Source: Heterohyrax brucei (taxonomy: Eukaryota > Chordata > Mammalia > Hyracoidea > Procaviidae). Taken from it: a stretch of 64,000 nt of DNA. A program made the translations under genes and the position numbers. Positions 21,595-31,971 of the stretch are shown here, in pieces. The notes under the pieces were generated by a model. The model saw nothing but the letters and a program-made list of their open reading frames with translations. It was not told the DNA's origin and searched no databases. Location: contig CM053143.1 in the NCBI GenBank assembly GCA_028571685.1, forward strand, positions 158,032,329 to 158,096,328. The letters run 5' to 3'. Each line of letters opens with the position of its first letter. Positions within the stretch are counted from its first letter, which is position 1.

Positions 21595-21662
21595 TAGGTT
21601 GTGTATAAGTTAATGTCACTGAATTATGTGCATGTGAAGAATGCTAAAATGTCAAATGTTTT
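21595..21662 (+). repeat. 3' end of an unclassified retrotransposed repeat
   Basis: 'ttaatgtcactgaattatgt' and 'aaaatgtcaaatgttttgtt' resemble the 3' ends of the unnamed repeat at 51.5-52.2 kb and its fragment at 33.1 kb. It is too short to assign firmly. Confidence 0.35.
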
Positions 21663-21672
21663 GTTACATATA

Positions 21673-21787
21673 TGAGGTCTGAAAACTATGTTCACAGACT
21701 CATCCAAGAAAAAGTGCTACATATCTCACTGATGAATATCACTATGGTCACCTTTGAAGTACTCCCCTTGGGAAGCTATGTACCAAT
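21673..21787 (-). mobile_element. mariner 3' end fragment
   Basis: It begins 'tgaggtctgaaaactatgtt' after a TA and continues 'aaaaagtgctacatatctca', 'gatgaatatcactatggtca' and 'actccccttgggaagctatg', matching the arms of the fold-back mariner at 15.87-16.44 kb. It is cut off exactly where the next L1 starts. Confidence 0.75.
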
Positions 21788-22532
21788 GTAAAAGACTTCT
21801 GGACAACTAGTGAGCCCTAAGACACAGGATGGGGCTGTTAATTTGAACTTCATAACACTGAACAGGAAATCTCCTCTCTTTTGCCATCTCCTGCTCTTGG
21901 TGAGTGCTGGCTTTCATGCAGTGAAAGTAACTTGCCATTTTAACCTTTTTCCTCTGTTTTGGCTGGTGGGCAGAGCTGGGACTTGACTAGCAACTAATCT
22001 CAGACACACAGCTAATAGGATCAGCAGGTGAAACTACCATGTTTTGAGACTTCAGCTTCGGACCTTCTGCATCTCGGCCCCTGTAACCTCTCTTTCTGCC
22101 TCCACCTTAGAGTAGTCTGTACAGAGGCAGGTGGAGACCTTGTGCAGAACCCCATCTTGTTCCACTGGGAGGCAGATAAACCCACATGGAGGCCTCAGCT
22201 GGACCTAATTCCTAGGTTGGGAGGCAGCACCTCTGCAGAGGAGAGCACTTTTCCAGCAGAAAAGCAGTATTTTACACAGTGTGAACTATGGTTAGGGTCC
22301 AGCAGCAGAGGCCAGTAGGGCAGTAGACTTTCTGTATTTAGAATTAGTTTATAACATCTAAGGTTGGATATAAAGGTGCTTACTTTGCCAGCTGGGAAGA
22401 CAGGCCTGTACACCTTAAAACCTCACTGACTTTGGAAGTTGTCAGAAAACTTTTACCTTTCATTTTAAAATGGCCTAGAGAAACAACTGCAGTTGATCCT
22501 CACAGTATCTCTCCCAGGCTTCATTGACTCAC

Positions 22533-23498
22533 ATGATGCCCCCAAAGCAACAAACTCTGGAGAAAAGCATAACTAAGAAATCACCCATTGCTTCAGAAGG
22601 CCAGCAAAAGAAACAACCAAAGAACTTCCCAGATGCAGACACTTTTCTGAAACTGTCAGAAGGTGAACACAAAAGGATTATGTAGGGAGCCCTCCTAGAC
22701 CTTATACAAATTGCAGCACAGCAAAATGAAAAATTAAGCAATTTGTTTGATATGATGGAAAACCTGTACTGTAAAAACCAACAGATCAAGAAAAAAATCA
22801 AAGACATAGAAACTTCAATTAAAGGCCAAGAAAACAGAATGGAACAGATGAAAAAAGGACTTTCTGATTTGGAAGACAGAGCTACTAACTCCAGTATCTA
22901 TGAGGAGAAATCAGGGGGAAAAAACAACAACACAAGAACAATGAAGAAGCATTAAGAAGCATGTGGGACTCTATTAATAGGAACAATCTACTATTAATGG
23001 AAGTTCCCAAACAGGGTGAGACACCTGAGAACACCAAGAATACTGCTGCTGAGCTGCTGACAGAAAGCGTCCCAGAAATTATGAAAAAAGAGAATATAGA
23101 TGTCCAAGGTGCATATGGAACACCACCCAATATAGATCTGAAAAGAAAGACTCCAAGACATATTATAATCAAGCTTAACAAAATGAAACATAAGCACAAA
23201 TGCTTAAAGGTAGCAATACTCAAAGCAAAGCCAACATTCAGAGGGAAACCCTGTAGGCTTCTGTCAGATTTCTCAGCAGAAACAATGCTGGCATGGAGAC
23301 AGTGGCATGACACATTCAAAGCCTTGAAAGAGAACAACTTCCAACCAAGAATTATATATCCTGAAAACTATCTTTCAAATATGAAAGGAAATTAAGACAT
23401 TCACAGATAAACATAAGTGCAGAGACTTTGTAAAAAGCAAAGCAAATCTACATGAAATACTGAAAGAATCTCTTGGTTTAGAAGAAGGAAACCACTAA
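22533..23498 (+). pseudogene. L1 ORF1 pseudogene
   Basis: The start 'acatgatgcccccaaagcaa' aligns with the intact ORF1 at 25936 and the end '..gaaaccactaact' aligns with its stop. A TAG appears near 22686, and there are further stops and frameshifts. Readable segments are a coiled coil ('RMEQMKKGLSDLEDRATN') and the RNA-binding region ('IDLKRKTPRHIIIKLNKM', 'AKPTFRGKPCRLLSDFSAET'). Same role as other L1 ORF1 proteins (RNA chaperone of the retrotransposition particle), but not translatable as a whole here. Confidence 0.88.
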
Positions 23499-23938
23499 CT
23501 ATATATTTTAGAAGGAAATATAGGACACATCACTCAGAAACCTAATCCATTAGGGAAGGCTCCAAAGTCAATCAAAGATATAACAGTGAAAGAAATGATC
23601 CAGTGGTCACATCATGAAAACTATGATAACATCATATCGAAAAGAAAGATGTACTACAGTCATTATACTCCTTCCTGATAAAGAGGAAATTAATAAGACT
23701 GATAGTAATTAAAATTGGGTTTATACATAGTTTTATTAAGGGGAATTATAGGGGCAGCCGTAAAACACAATAAAGATGCAATGTATCAAATCAAGAAATA
23801 TAACGTACGAGTCTCAAAAACAACAAAACCAAGTCTGAAAAAGGGGAAAAACCAACGCACAAAGAAGAAAGTCCAAAAACAGAATAATAACAGAGGAAAC
23901 ATCAACAACCCCACCAAAAAACATCATGATGGCAGCAC

Positions 23939-24771
23939 TGAACACATACCTGTCAATAATTACATTGAATGTGAATGGACTGAATGCTCCAGTAAAGAGA
24001 CACTGAGTGAAATCTTGGATCAAAAGACACGACCCATCCATATGTTGCATACAGGAAACTCACCTTAGACTTAAAGATAAGAACAAACTGAAAATGAAAG
24101 AATGAAAGAATGGAAGAATATATATCAAGCTAACAATACACCAAGAAGAGCAGGTGTGGCAATTCTAACCTCAGATAAAATACATTCTAATGCAGAATCC
24201 ACCATCGTGGACAAGGAAGGACACTATTTGTTGCTGAAAGGTTCAATACACAAGTAGGACTTAAAAATATTAAATATGTAACTTGGCTTATGCACCTAAT
24301 ATTAGAGCACTGAAATGCATTGAAGAAACACTGGCTACACTTAAAAATTAGATAGATCACTCCAGAATAATAGTGGGAGACTTCAACACTCCACTCTCAA
24401 TACTGGACAGATCATCTAGACAAAAACTCGATAAAGACACAGAAGACCTTATTGACACAATTAACCAAATAGACTTCATCGATATATACAGAATTTTCTA
24501 TCCATCAGCAGACAACTACACCTTCTTCTCCAGTGCACATGGGACATTCTCCAGAATAGACCATGTGTTAGGACATAAAGCAATTCTCAACAAAATCCAC
24601 ACCACTGAGTAAGTGCAAAACATCTCAGATCATAAAGCCATAAAAGTCAAATTCAATAGCAGAAAAAGCATAGAAGGTGGAACTAATGTAAACTCAATGA
24701 TATTTTGCTCAAAATCCCATGGGTTCTAAAGGAAATCAAGGATGAAGTCAAGAATTTATGGATTCCGCCCG
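23939..24771 (+). pseudogene. L1 ORF2 5' part, endonuclease region, broken
   Basis: ATG at 23939 ('atggcagcactgaacacata') gives the expected ORF2 start, reading 'NTYLSIITLNVNGLN' with the conserved endonuclease N residue. Frameshifts occur soon after. Later landmarks are 'agagcaggtgtggcaattct' (AGVAIL segment, lost from the next L1), and 24373-24612 with 'MGDFNTPLSILDRSSRQ' (the GDFN metal-site motif) and 'SSAHGTFSRIDHVLGHK' (SRIDH-type catalytic region). RT and C-terminal domains are missing. Confidence 0.85.
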
Positions 24772-24838
24772 TAGAAACCTACAGCACTGGAAACCCTACA
24801 GGGTCACTGTGAGTTCAAATCAACCAAACAGCAGGCAA
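24772..24838 (+). mobile_element. AfroSINE-like SINE tail fragment
   Basis: 'ggaaaccctacagggtcact' followed by 'gtgagttcaaatcaa' and 'cagcagg' is the last part of a forward SINE. It marks the point where the preceding L1 sequence ends. Confidence 0.55.
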
Positions 24839-24931
24839 GTTTAGATCTGGGAACTATTAGTACTATTTCGTAACTTCTGCACAAAGCAAGATATACGTTA
24901 AACTGAGAAGATTTTCCCATTTAAGAAAAAC

Positions 24932-25935
24932 AGGGGGCAGAGTCAAGTTGGCGGACTAAGCACACATCTCCTTATATCCCTCTGGAAACCAAGACCTGAA
25001 TTTACAATCAAACAGAGCCTTCTGATCACCTAGTCAGCCTCAGGACACAGCACAGAGCTGTTAATTGGGACTTCATACCACTCTAGGAAAAACCTCCTCT
25101 CTTTCGCTGACTCCCGCTCCTGGCTAGCCCCGGCTCTCATGGACGGAAGGTAAACACACCATTTTGACTTTTTTTTTTCTTCTGTCTCGGCTGGCGGGCG
25201 GAGCTGGGTCTTGCCTGGTGGCTGGACTCAGACACGCTGCTGGGGGCATAGGCAGGCAAAATTCCCATATTCTGAGAGCCAGGCTCGGGACTCTGTTAAT
25301 CTAGACACTTTGAGCCTTTCGTTTTGTAGCTGCCTCAGTGGGGTTTGTGCGGAGCTTCTCGGTCAGTGTGCGGGACGCCGTGTTGGTACCGAGATTTTAG
25401 CGGGACCTCGTTCTTAGCCTGGGAGACAGCGCCTGCAAACAGGACAGCGCTTCTCCAACAGAAAAGTAGTAATTTTGCACAGTGCTGCCTACGTTGGGGG
25501 CCTTGCAACAGAAGCAGAGGAAATCACTACCTCTCGGCACCTTTAGCCCCTCTGTCTGCTGCCTGTGTGGAGGATGCCTTCTTGGATACGGTGGCTGCAG
25601 CTGGACCTAATTCTTAGTGTGGGAGCCAGAGCCTGCCCACAGGAGAGTGCTTTTCTATCACAAAACCAGTACTCGACGCAGTGTTGGCTAAGGCTAGGCC
25701 CTGTCAGCAGAGGCTACCAGGGGAGTAGCATTGCTGTATTCTGAACTAGTTTGTTATCATCTGGGCTTGGATACAGTGGCGTTCACTTTGTCAGATGAGA
25801 AGAGGGACTTTTACACCTGAAAACCTAACTGACTTGTGAACTGGTCAGATACCTTTTGCTTTACATTTGAAGACAGCCTAGAGAAACATTTGCAATCCAT
25901 CTTCATAGTACCTCTTCCAGCCTCTATATACTCAC
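24932..25935 (+). promoter_or_regulatory. L1 5'UTR (putative internal promoter) with two related blocks
   Basis: The L1 begins 'gggggcagagtcaagttggc', which resembles the start of primate L1 5'UTRs and is shared with the L1 at 8292. About 1 kb follows, relatively rich in G+C and CpG compared with its surroundings. Two similar blocks start near 25401 ('cgggacctcgttcttagcct') and 25601 ('ctggacctaattcttag'), each followed by 'g..cctgc..acaggaca/gagtgctt' and a 'gtgc/gttg' segment. By L1 biology this region would hold the internal pol II promoter; that function is inferred. Confidence 0.75.
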
Positions 25936-26895
25936 ATGGGACACAAAAAGCAACAGACAATTGTGGCATACAAGCAATCACTCATGGCTTCAGAAGGCTC
26001 CCAAACAAAGCAACCAAGGAGTTTTCCAAATGAAGAAACTTTTATGAAAGCATCAGGAAGTGAATACAAATTGATTATATACAGGGCCCTTCTAGACCTT
26101 ATACAAAATGCAGCAGAACAAAATGAAAAATTAAGCAAGTTGTTCGATCTGATGGAACACCAGTACTCTGAAATCCAACAGATCAAGAAGAAAATCAAAG
26201 ACATAGAAACTTCCATGCAAAGCCAAGAAAACAGAATGGAACAAATGGAAAAAAGAATTTCTGACTTGGAAGACAGAGCTACTGATGCCAGTGTCTGTGA
26301 ACAGAAATCAGAAAAAAGAAACAAGAAAAATGAAGAAACATTAAGAAGCATGTGGGACTCTATTAAGAGGAACAACCTTCGATTAATTGGAGTCCCTGAA
26401 CAGGGTGAGACATCTGAGAACACAGAGAGTATTGTTGCTGAGCTGCTTAAAGAAAACGTCCCAGAAATCATGAAGGAAGAGAATATAGACATCTCAGATG
26501 CATATCGTACGCCACCCAATGTAGATCTCAAAAGAAAGACTCCAAGACATATTGTAATCAAGCTTAACAAAGTGAAACATGAGCCGCAACTCTTAAAGGC
26601 AGCAAGACTCAAGGCAAAGCTAACATTCAGAGGGAAACCCTGTAGGCTCTCGTCAGATTTCTCAGCAGAAACCATGCTGGCACGGAGACAGTGGCACGAC
26701 ACTTTCAAAGTCTTGAAGGAGAAGAACTTCCAACCAAGAATTATATATCCTGCAAAACTATCTTTCAAATACGAAAATGAAATTAAGACATTCCCGGATA
26801 AGCAGAAAATCAGAGACTTTGTAAAAAACAAAACTAAACTACAAGAAATACTGAAAGAAGTTCCTGGCTTTGGCTTAGAAGAACAAAACCACTAA
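25936..26895 (+). CDS. L1 ORF1 protein, intact 319-codon frame
   Basis: This is the only full-length L1 ORF1 frame in the window. The ATG at 25936 matches the position of the start in the two broken copies. Residues about 45-125 form a long coiled coil ('QNEKLSKLFDLMEHQYSEIQ', 'RMEQMEKRISDLEDRATD'), which trimerises ORF1p. An RRM-like part follows ('RNNLRLIGVPEQGE', about 150), then the C-terminal domain ('TPRHIVIKLNKV', 'LTFRGKPCRLSSDFSAET', 'ARRQWHDTFKVLKEKNFQ', 'YPAKLSFKYENEI'). The usual REKG-like loop reads 'ARLKAK', a possible weakening change. ORF1p binds L1 RNA and acts as a nucleic-acid chaperone in the cytoplasmic RNP. A 299-codon minus-strand frame overlaps but is a shadow. Whether it is expressed is unknown. 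Confidence 0.92.
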   Translation: MGHKKQQTIVAYKQSLMASEGSQTKQPRSFPNEETFMKASGSEYKLIIYRALLDLIQNAAEQNEKLSKLFDLMEHQYSEIQQIKKKIKDIETSMQSQENRMEQMEKRISDLEDRATDASVCEQKSEKRNKKNEETLRSMWDSIKRNNLRLIGVPEQGETSENTESIVAELLKENVPEIMKEENIDISDAYRTPPNVDLKRKTPRHIVIKLNKVKHEPQLLKAARLKAKLTFRGKPCRLSSDFSAETMLARRQWHDTFKVLKEKNFQPRIIYPAKLSFKYENEIKTFPDKQKIRDFVKNKTKLQEILKEVPGFGLEEQNH

Positions 26896-27301
26896 CTTTA
26901 TATATTAGAACGACACACTACTCAATACTCTACTCATTTAGGGAAACCCCAAAGTAAATCACAGCTTTGATATGGAAAGAAGAAATCCAGTGATCATCAT
27001 GAAAACTATGGTGTCATCATAATAAAAAGAGGGATGTACTACAGTTGTTATAGTCCTTCGAGATGGAGGGGAAGATGACAAGACTGGTAGTAATTAAAAT
27101 TGGGTTTATAAATAGTTTATTAAGGGGGTTCATAGGGGCAGCTGTAAAGCACAACAAAGATGTATCATACCATTTCAAGAAATCTAACACACGAGTCTCA
27201 ACAACTATAAAACCAGCTCTGAAAAAGGTGAAAAATCTACTCACAAAAAAGAGTGTCCCAGAACAGACTAATAAGAACAACATAAAAATAAACGTATCAC
27301 A
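26896..27301 (+). other. L1 inter-ORF spacer
   Basis: The region between ORF1 and ORF2 has the same layout in the L1 at 23499-23938 (shared 'gtactacagt.gttatagtcc'-like and 'attaaaattgggtttata' blocks). The short plus frame at 27063-27314 occurs as a shorter remnant in the other copy (23715-24068). I do not regard it as a gene. Confidence 0.65.
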
Positions 27302-30170
27302 ACGGCCGCAGTGAACACATACCTATCAATAATTACATTGAATGTGAATGGACTGAATGCTCCAGTAAAGAGACACCGAGTGTCATCTTGGATCAAAAGA
27401 AACGACCCATCCATATGTTGTCTACAAGAAACTCACTTGAGACCTAAAGACAGGAACAAACTGAAAATTAAAGGATGGAAGAATATATTTATCTAATCTC
27501 ACACAAAATCAATTTTAATGTCAAATCCACCATTGTGGACAAAGATGGACACTATTTATTGCTGAAAGGTTCAGTACACAAGCAAGACTTAACTGTATTA
27601 AATATTTGTGCACCTAATGTCAGAGCACCTAAAAATGTTGAAGAAACACTGACTATGCTCAAAAGAGAGTTAGATGACTCCACAATAATAGTGGGAGACT
27701 TTAACACTCCACTCTCATTACTAGACAGATCATCTAGAAAAAAGCTCAGTAAAGATACAGAAGACCTCACTGACACAAGTAACCAACTAAACTTCATTGA
27801 TATATACAGAACTTTCCACCCATCAGCAGAAAACTACACCTTCTTCTCCAGTGCACATGGAACATTCTCCAGAATTGACCAAATGATAGGCCATAATGCA
27901 ATGCTCAACAAAATCCATACCATTGAATTACTGCAAAGCATCTTCTCAGATCATAAAGCCATCAAAGTGGAAATCAATAGCAGAAAAAACATAGATAGAA
28001 AGTGGAACTGTTGGAAACTGAGCAACGTCTTGCTCAAAAAAACATGGGTTATAGAGAAAATCAAGGATGATTTAAAGAAATTCATGGATTCCAATGAGAA
28101 CGAAAACACTTCCTACTGGAACCTACGGGATACATCTAAAGCAGTGCTCAGAGGTCTGTTTATCTCCATAAATGCACACATCTGGAAGGAAGAAAGAAAC
28201 CAAATCAAGGAACTAACTCTACAGCTTGAACAAGTAGAAAGAGAACAACAGAGGAACCCCTCAGGCACCAGAAGAAATGAGATCATAAAGATTAGAGCAG
28301 AGCTAAATGAATTAGAGAATAGAAAAACAATTGAAAAAAATTGAAAAGACCAAAAGCCGGGTTTTGAAAAGATCAACAAAATTGATAAACCACTGGCTAA
28401 ACTTACTAAAGAAAGCAGGAAAGGAAACAAATAACCCAAATTAGAAATGAGAGGGGAGTTCACCACAGATGCAACAGAAAGCAAAAATATCATAACAGAA
28501 TACTATGAAAGACTGTACTGTAACAAATTTGGAAACCTAGGGGAAATGGACCAATTCCTTGACTCATACCACCTACCCAAACTATCACACCGTGAAGCAG
28601 AACAACTTAATAAACCATCACAAAGGAAAAGATTGAAAAGGTCATCAAAACACTGCCAACTAAAAACAGTCCGGGCCCAGATGGCTTCACGGCAGAATTC
28701 TACCAAGCATTTAGAGAAGAGTTATCCCCAATACTACTGAGACTATTTCACAGTATAGAAAGGGATAGAGTACTCCCAAACTCATTCTATGAAGCCAGCA
28801 TAACTCTGATACCTAAGCCAGGGAAAGATCCAACAAAGACAGAGTACTATAGACCGATATCACTCATGAACCTAGATGTAAAAATCTTCATAAAATTCTT
28901 GCCAACGGAATACAACAACACATCAAGAAAATACTCCATCATGACCAAGTGGGATTCCTAACAGGGATGCAAGGCTGGTTCAACATCAGGAAAACAATTA
29001 ATGTGATTAACCACATAAATAACACAAAAGACAGAGATCACCTGATTTGGTCCATTGATGCCAAAAAGGCATTTGATAAAGTCCAACACCCATTTATGTT
29101 AAAAACTCTTAGCAAAATGGGCATAGACGGCAAATTCATCAACACAATAAGGGCCATTTATACAAAGCCAATTGCCCACATCATCCTGAATGGAGAGAGA
29201 CTGGAAGACTTTCCCTTGAGTTCAGGATCTAGACAAGGATGCCCACTCTCACCTCTCCTATTCAACGTTGTGCTAGAAGTTCTAGCCAGAGCAATTAGAC
29301 AAGACGAAGAAATAAAGGGCATCTGCATCGGCAAAGAGGAAGTTAAAATCTCCCTGTTCGCAGATGATATGATTGTATATACAGAGAACCCCAAGGAATC
29401 CATAAGTAAGCTACTCAAACTGATAGAAGAGTTCAGCAAAGTCTCAGGATACAAGATAAACATAAGTAAATCAGTAGGATTCCTTTATACCAACAACGAG
29501 ACTTTTAAGTAGGAAATTATCAAATCAATACCATTTACGATAACCCCTAAGAAGATAAAGTACCTAGGAATTAATCTAACCAGAGAAACAGCAGACCTTT
29601 ACAAAGAGAACTACAAGCCCTTACTACAAGAAACTAAGAGAGACTTAGATAAATGGAAAAACCTACCCTGCTCATGGATAGGAAGACTTAACATTGTGAA
29701 AATGTCTATTTTACCCAAAGCAATTTATTTATATAATGCAATCCCAATACAAGTTCCAGCATCATTTTTTAATGAGACGGAGAAACAAATTACCAATTTT
29801 GTTTGGAAAGGGAAGAAGCCCTGGATAAGTAAGATACTACTAAAGAAGAAGAACACACTGGGAGGCTTCTCATTACCCGACCTTAGAACATACTACACTG
29901 CCACAGTGGTCAAAACAGCCTAGTACTGGTACAAGAACAGACAGGTCGATCAATGGAACAGAATTGAGACCCCAGAGATGACACCATCAGCCTATGAACA
30001 GTTGATATTCGACAAAGGCCCTAAGACATTAAACTGGGGTAAAAACAGTCTCTTCAACAAATGGTGCTAGCAAAATTGGTTATCCATCTGCAATAAACTG
30101 AATCAAGATCCATATCTTACACCTTATACAAAAACCAACTCCAACTGGATAAAAGACCTAAATATCAAAC
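27302..30170 (+). pseudogene. L1 ORF2 (endonuclease-reverse transcriptase) pseudogene
   Basis: ORF2p nicks DNA and reverse-transcribes L1 RNA. Here the start is ACG at 27302, where the preceding copy has ATG. The endonuclease opens 'NTYLSIITLNVNGLNAPVKR' with 'CCLQETHLR' (catalytic E), then loses about 45 bases near 27490, including the AGVAIL segment, and changes frame. It continues with 'IIVGDFNTPLSLLDRSSR', 'SSAHGTFSRIDQMIGHN' (H of SRIDH replaced by Q) and 'FSDHKAIKVEI'. Further frameshifts fall near 28340 and 28740-28950. The RT core at 28949-29512 keeps '[11 protein letters not shown]', '[19 protein letters not shown]' and '[16 protein letters not shown]' (FADD catalytic pair). The thumb region follows to about 30165. 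Confidence 0.92.
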
Positions 30171-31971
30171 AGACAAGGATGCCCAATCTCACCTCTCCTA
30201 TTCAACATTGTACTAAATGTTCTAGCCAGAGCAATTAGACAAGACTAAGAAATAAAGGACATCTGCATCAGAAAAGAAGAAGTAAAAATCTCCTTATTTG
30301 CAGATGATATGATTGTATACACAGAGAATCCTAAAGAATCTCTAAGTAAACTACTCAAACTGTTAGAAGAGTTCAGCAAAGTCTCAGGATACAAGATAAA
30401 CATAAGTAAATCAGTAGGATTCCTTCATATTAACAATGAGATTGTTTATGAAGAAATCACCAAATCGGTACCATTTACAATAGCCCCTAAGAAATAAAGT
30501 ACCCAGGAATAAATCTAACCAGACAAATAACAGACCTTTATCAAGACAACTACAAGTCCTTACTACAAGAAAACAGGGAGAAGCCTACCCTGCCTGCAAA
30601 TGGGAAGACTTCGCATTGTGAAAATGTCTATTTTACACAAAGCAGTCTACTTATATAATGGAATACAATGACAAATTCCAGTGACATTTTTTAATGAGTT
30701 GGAGAAACAAATTACCAGCTTTGTTTGGAAAAGGAAGAAGTCCCAGATAAGTAAAGCACTTCTGAAGAAGAAGAACACGCTGGGATGCTTCTCATTATCC
30801 AACTTTAGAACCTATTACACTGCCACATAAGTCAAAACAGACTGATACTGGTACGAAAAGAGACAGATAGATCAATGGAACAGAACTGAAACTGCAGAGA
30901 TAACACCATCTTCCTATGAACAGCTGGTATTCGACAAAGGCCCCAAGACAGCCTCTTCAACAAATGGTGCTGGCAATCTCTTCAACAAATGGGAGTAAAA
31001 GCAGTCTCTTGAACAAATGGTGCTGGCAAAAATGGATATCCATATGTGATAAATTGAAACAAGACCCATATCTTACACCTTATACAAAAACCTACTCAAA
31101 TTGGATAAATATCAAATCTAAACTGAGAAAAATCATCCAAGAAAACACAAGAACAACAACGGAAGCTTTAATACACAACATAGACAGATTTCAAAATCTG
31201 TCAAACAGTGGAAGAGACAATAGATAAATAGGAACTATTAAGAATCAAACACTTTTGCTCATTCAAAGACTTTATTCATATAATTAAAAGGCCACCTACA
31301 GAGTGGGAGAATATATTTGGCAACTATATGTCAGACAAATTCCTGATCTCCATAGTCTTTATAATACCAATAAGAAAAAGATAACTCATTCAATTAAGTG
31401 ATGGTCAAAGGAGATGTACAGACAGTTGTCTAAAGAGGAGATCCAGACAGTCAAAAAACACATGCAGACATGTTCACGATCATTAGCCATTAAAGAAATT
31501 CAAATCAAAACAACAATGAGATACCATCTCACCCCAACAAGATTGTCCATGATCCAAAAAATGCAAAACAACAAATGCAGGAGAGGCTGTGGAGAAATTG
31601 GAACTCTCCTACACTGCTGATGGGGTTGCAAAATGGTGCATCCTCTTTGGAAAGCAATCTTGTGCTTCCTTAAAAATCTGGATATAGATACACTATTTGA
31701 CCTAGTAATTCCACTGCTCAGAATATATCGTACAGAATCGAGGCCATTCACACCAACTGATACACGCAGAAGAATGTTTACTGCAGCATAGTATACAATA
31801 GCAAGAAGATGGAATCAACCCAGATGCCCAACAACAGAGAAATGGAAACGTAAACTATGGTATATATACTCATTCGAACACTATGCAATGATAAAGAACA
31901 ATGAGGATTTTAGGAAACATCTCATAGCCGGGTTTCAATTGGAAGACATTATGCTGAGTGAAAGTAGTCAA
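30171..31971 (+). pseudogene. L1 ORF2 3' part, broken
   Basis: RT motif C is readable at 30285-30497 ('[11 protein letters not shown]' in DNA; '[20 protein letters not shown]' after it). Multiple small deletions follow. Around 30950-31025 the segment 'tcttcaacaaatggtgctgg' is repeated in part, which indicates an internal tandem duplication. At 31414-31620 the C-terminal region reads '[18 protein letters not shown]' and the cysteine motif 'CRRGCGEIGTLLHC', where a TGA replaces the expected Trp after the last Cys shown. The usual stop after 'SESSQ' is mutated. Confidence 0.88.

Larger units (their letters stand above)
21788..24771 (+). mobile_element. L1, 5'-truncated in 5'UTR, ending in ORF2
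   Basis: It starts in the 5'UTR ('gacttctggacaactagtga', equivalent to about 8370 in the first L1). One of the two 5'UTR blocks is present ('cagctggacctaattcctag' at about 22198). It continues through a broken ORF1 (22533-23498), an inter-ORF region and the first part of ORF2, then stops near 24771, where a SINE tail fragment follows. The left end abuts a mariner stub, so the L1 probably landed in or beside it. No target duplication was identified. Confidence 0.85.
24932..30170 (+). mobile_element. L1 with complete 5' end, intact ORF1, broken ORF2
   Basis: It has a 5'UTR of about 1 kb, ORF1 (25936-26895), an inter-ORF spacer of about 400 bases (26896-27301) and ORF2 up to about 30170. There the sequence jumps back to an RT motif and a second ORF2 copy continues to a 3'UTR ending near 32992. 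The left flank is 'catttaagaaaaaca'; I could not find a matching duplication after 32992. The 3' end of this copy is therefore either lost to recombination with the next copy or interrupted by it. Confidence 0.82.

Noticed and set aside
22885..23337. 150-codon minus-strand frame
   Set aside because: Antisense to the L1 ORF1 pseudogene.
25100..25640. CpG-containing stretch that could be a host gene promoter
   Set aside because: It lies inside the 5'UTR of an L1, with homologous sequence at 8.4-9.2 kb; no host exon follows.
25932..26831. 299-codon open frame on the minus strand
   Set aside because: It is antisense to the intact L1 ORF1, whose protein has all the expected motifs; the minus frame has none and mirrors the codon structure.
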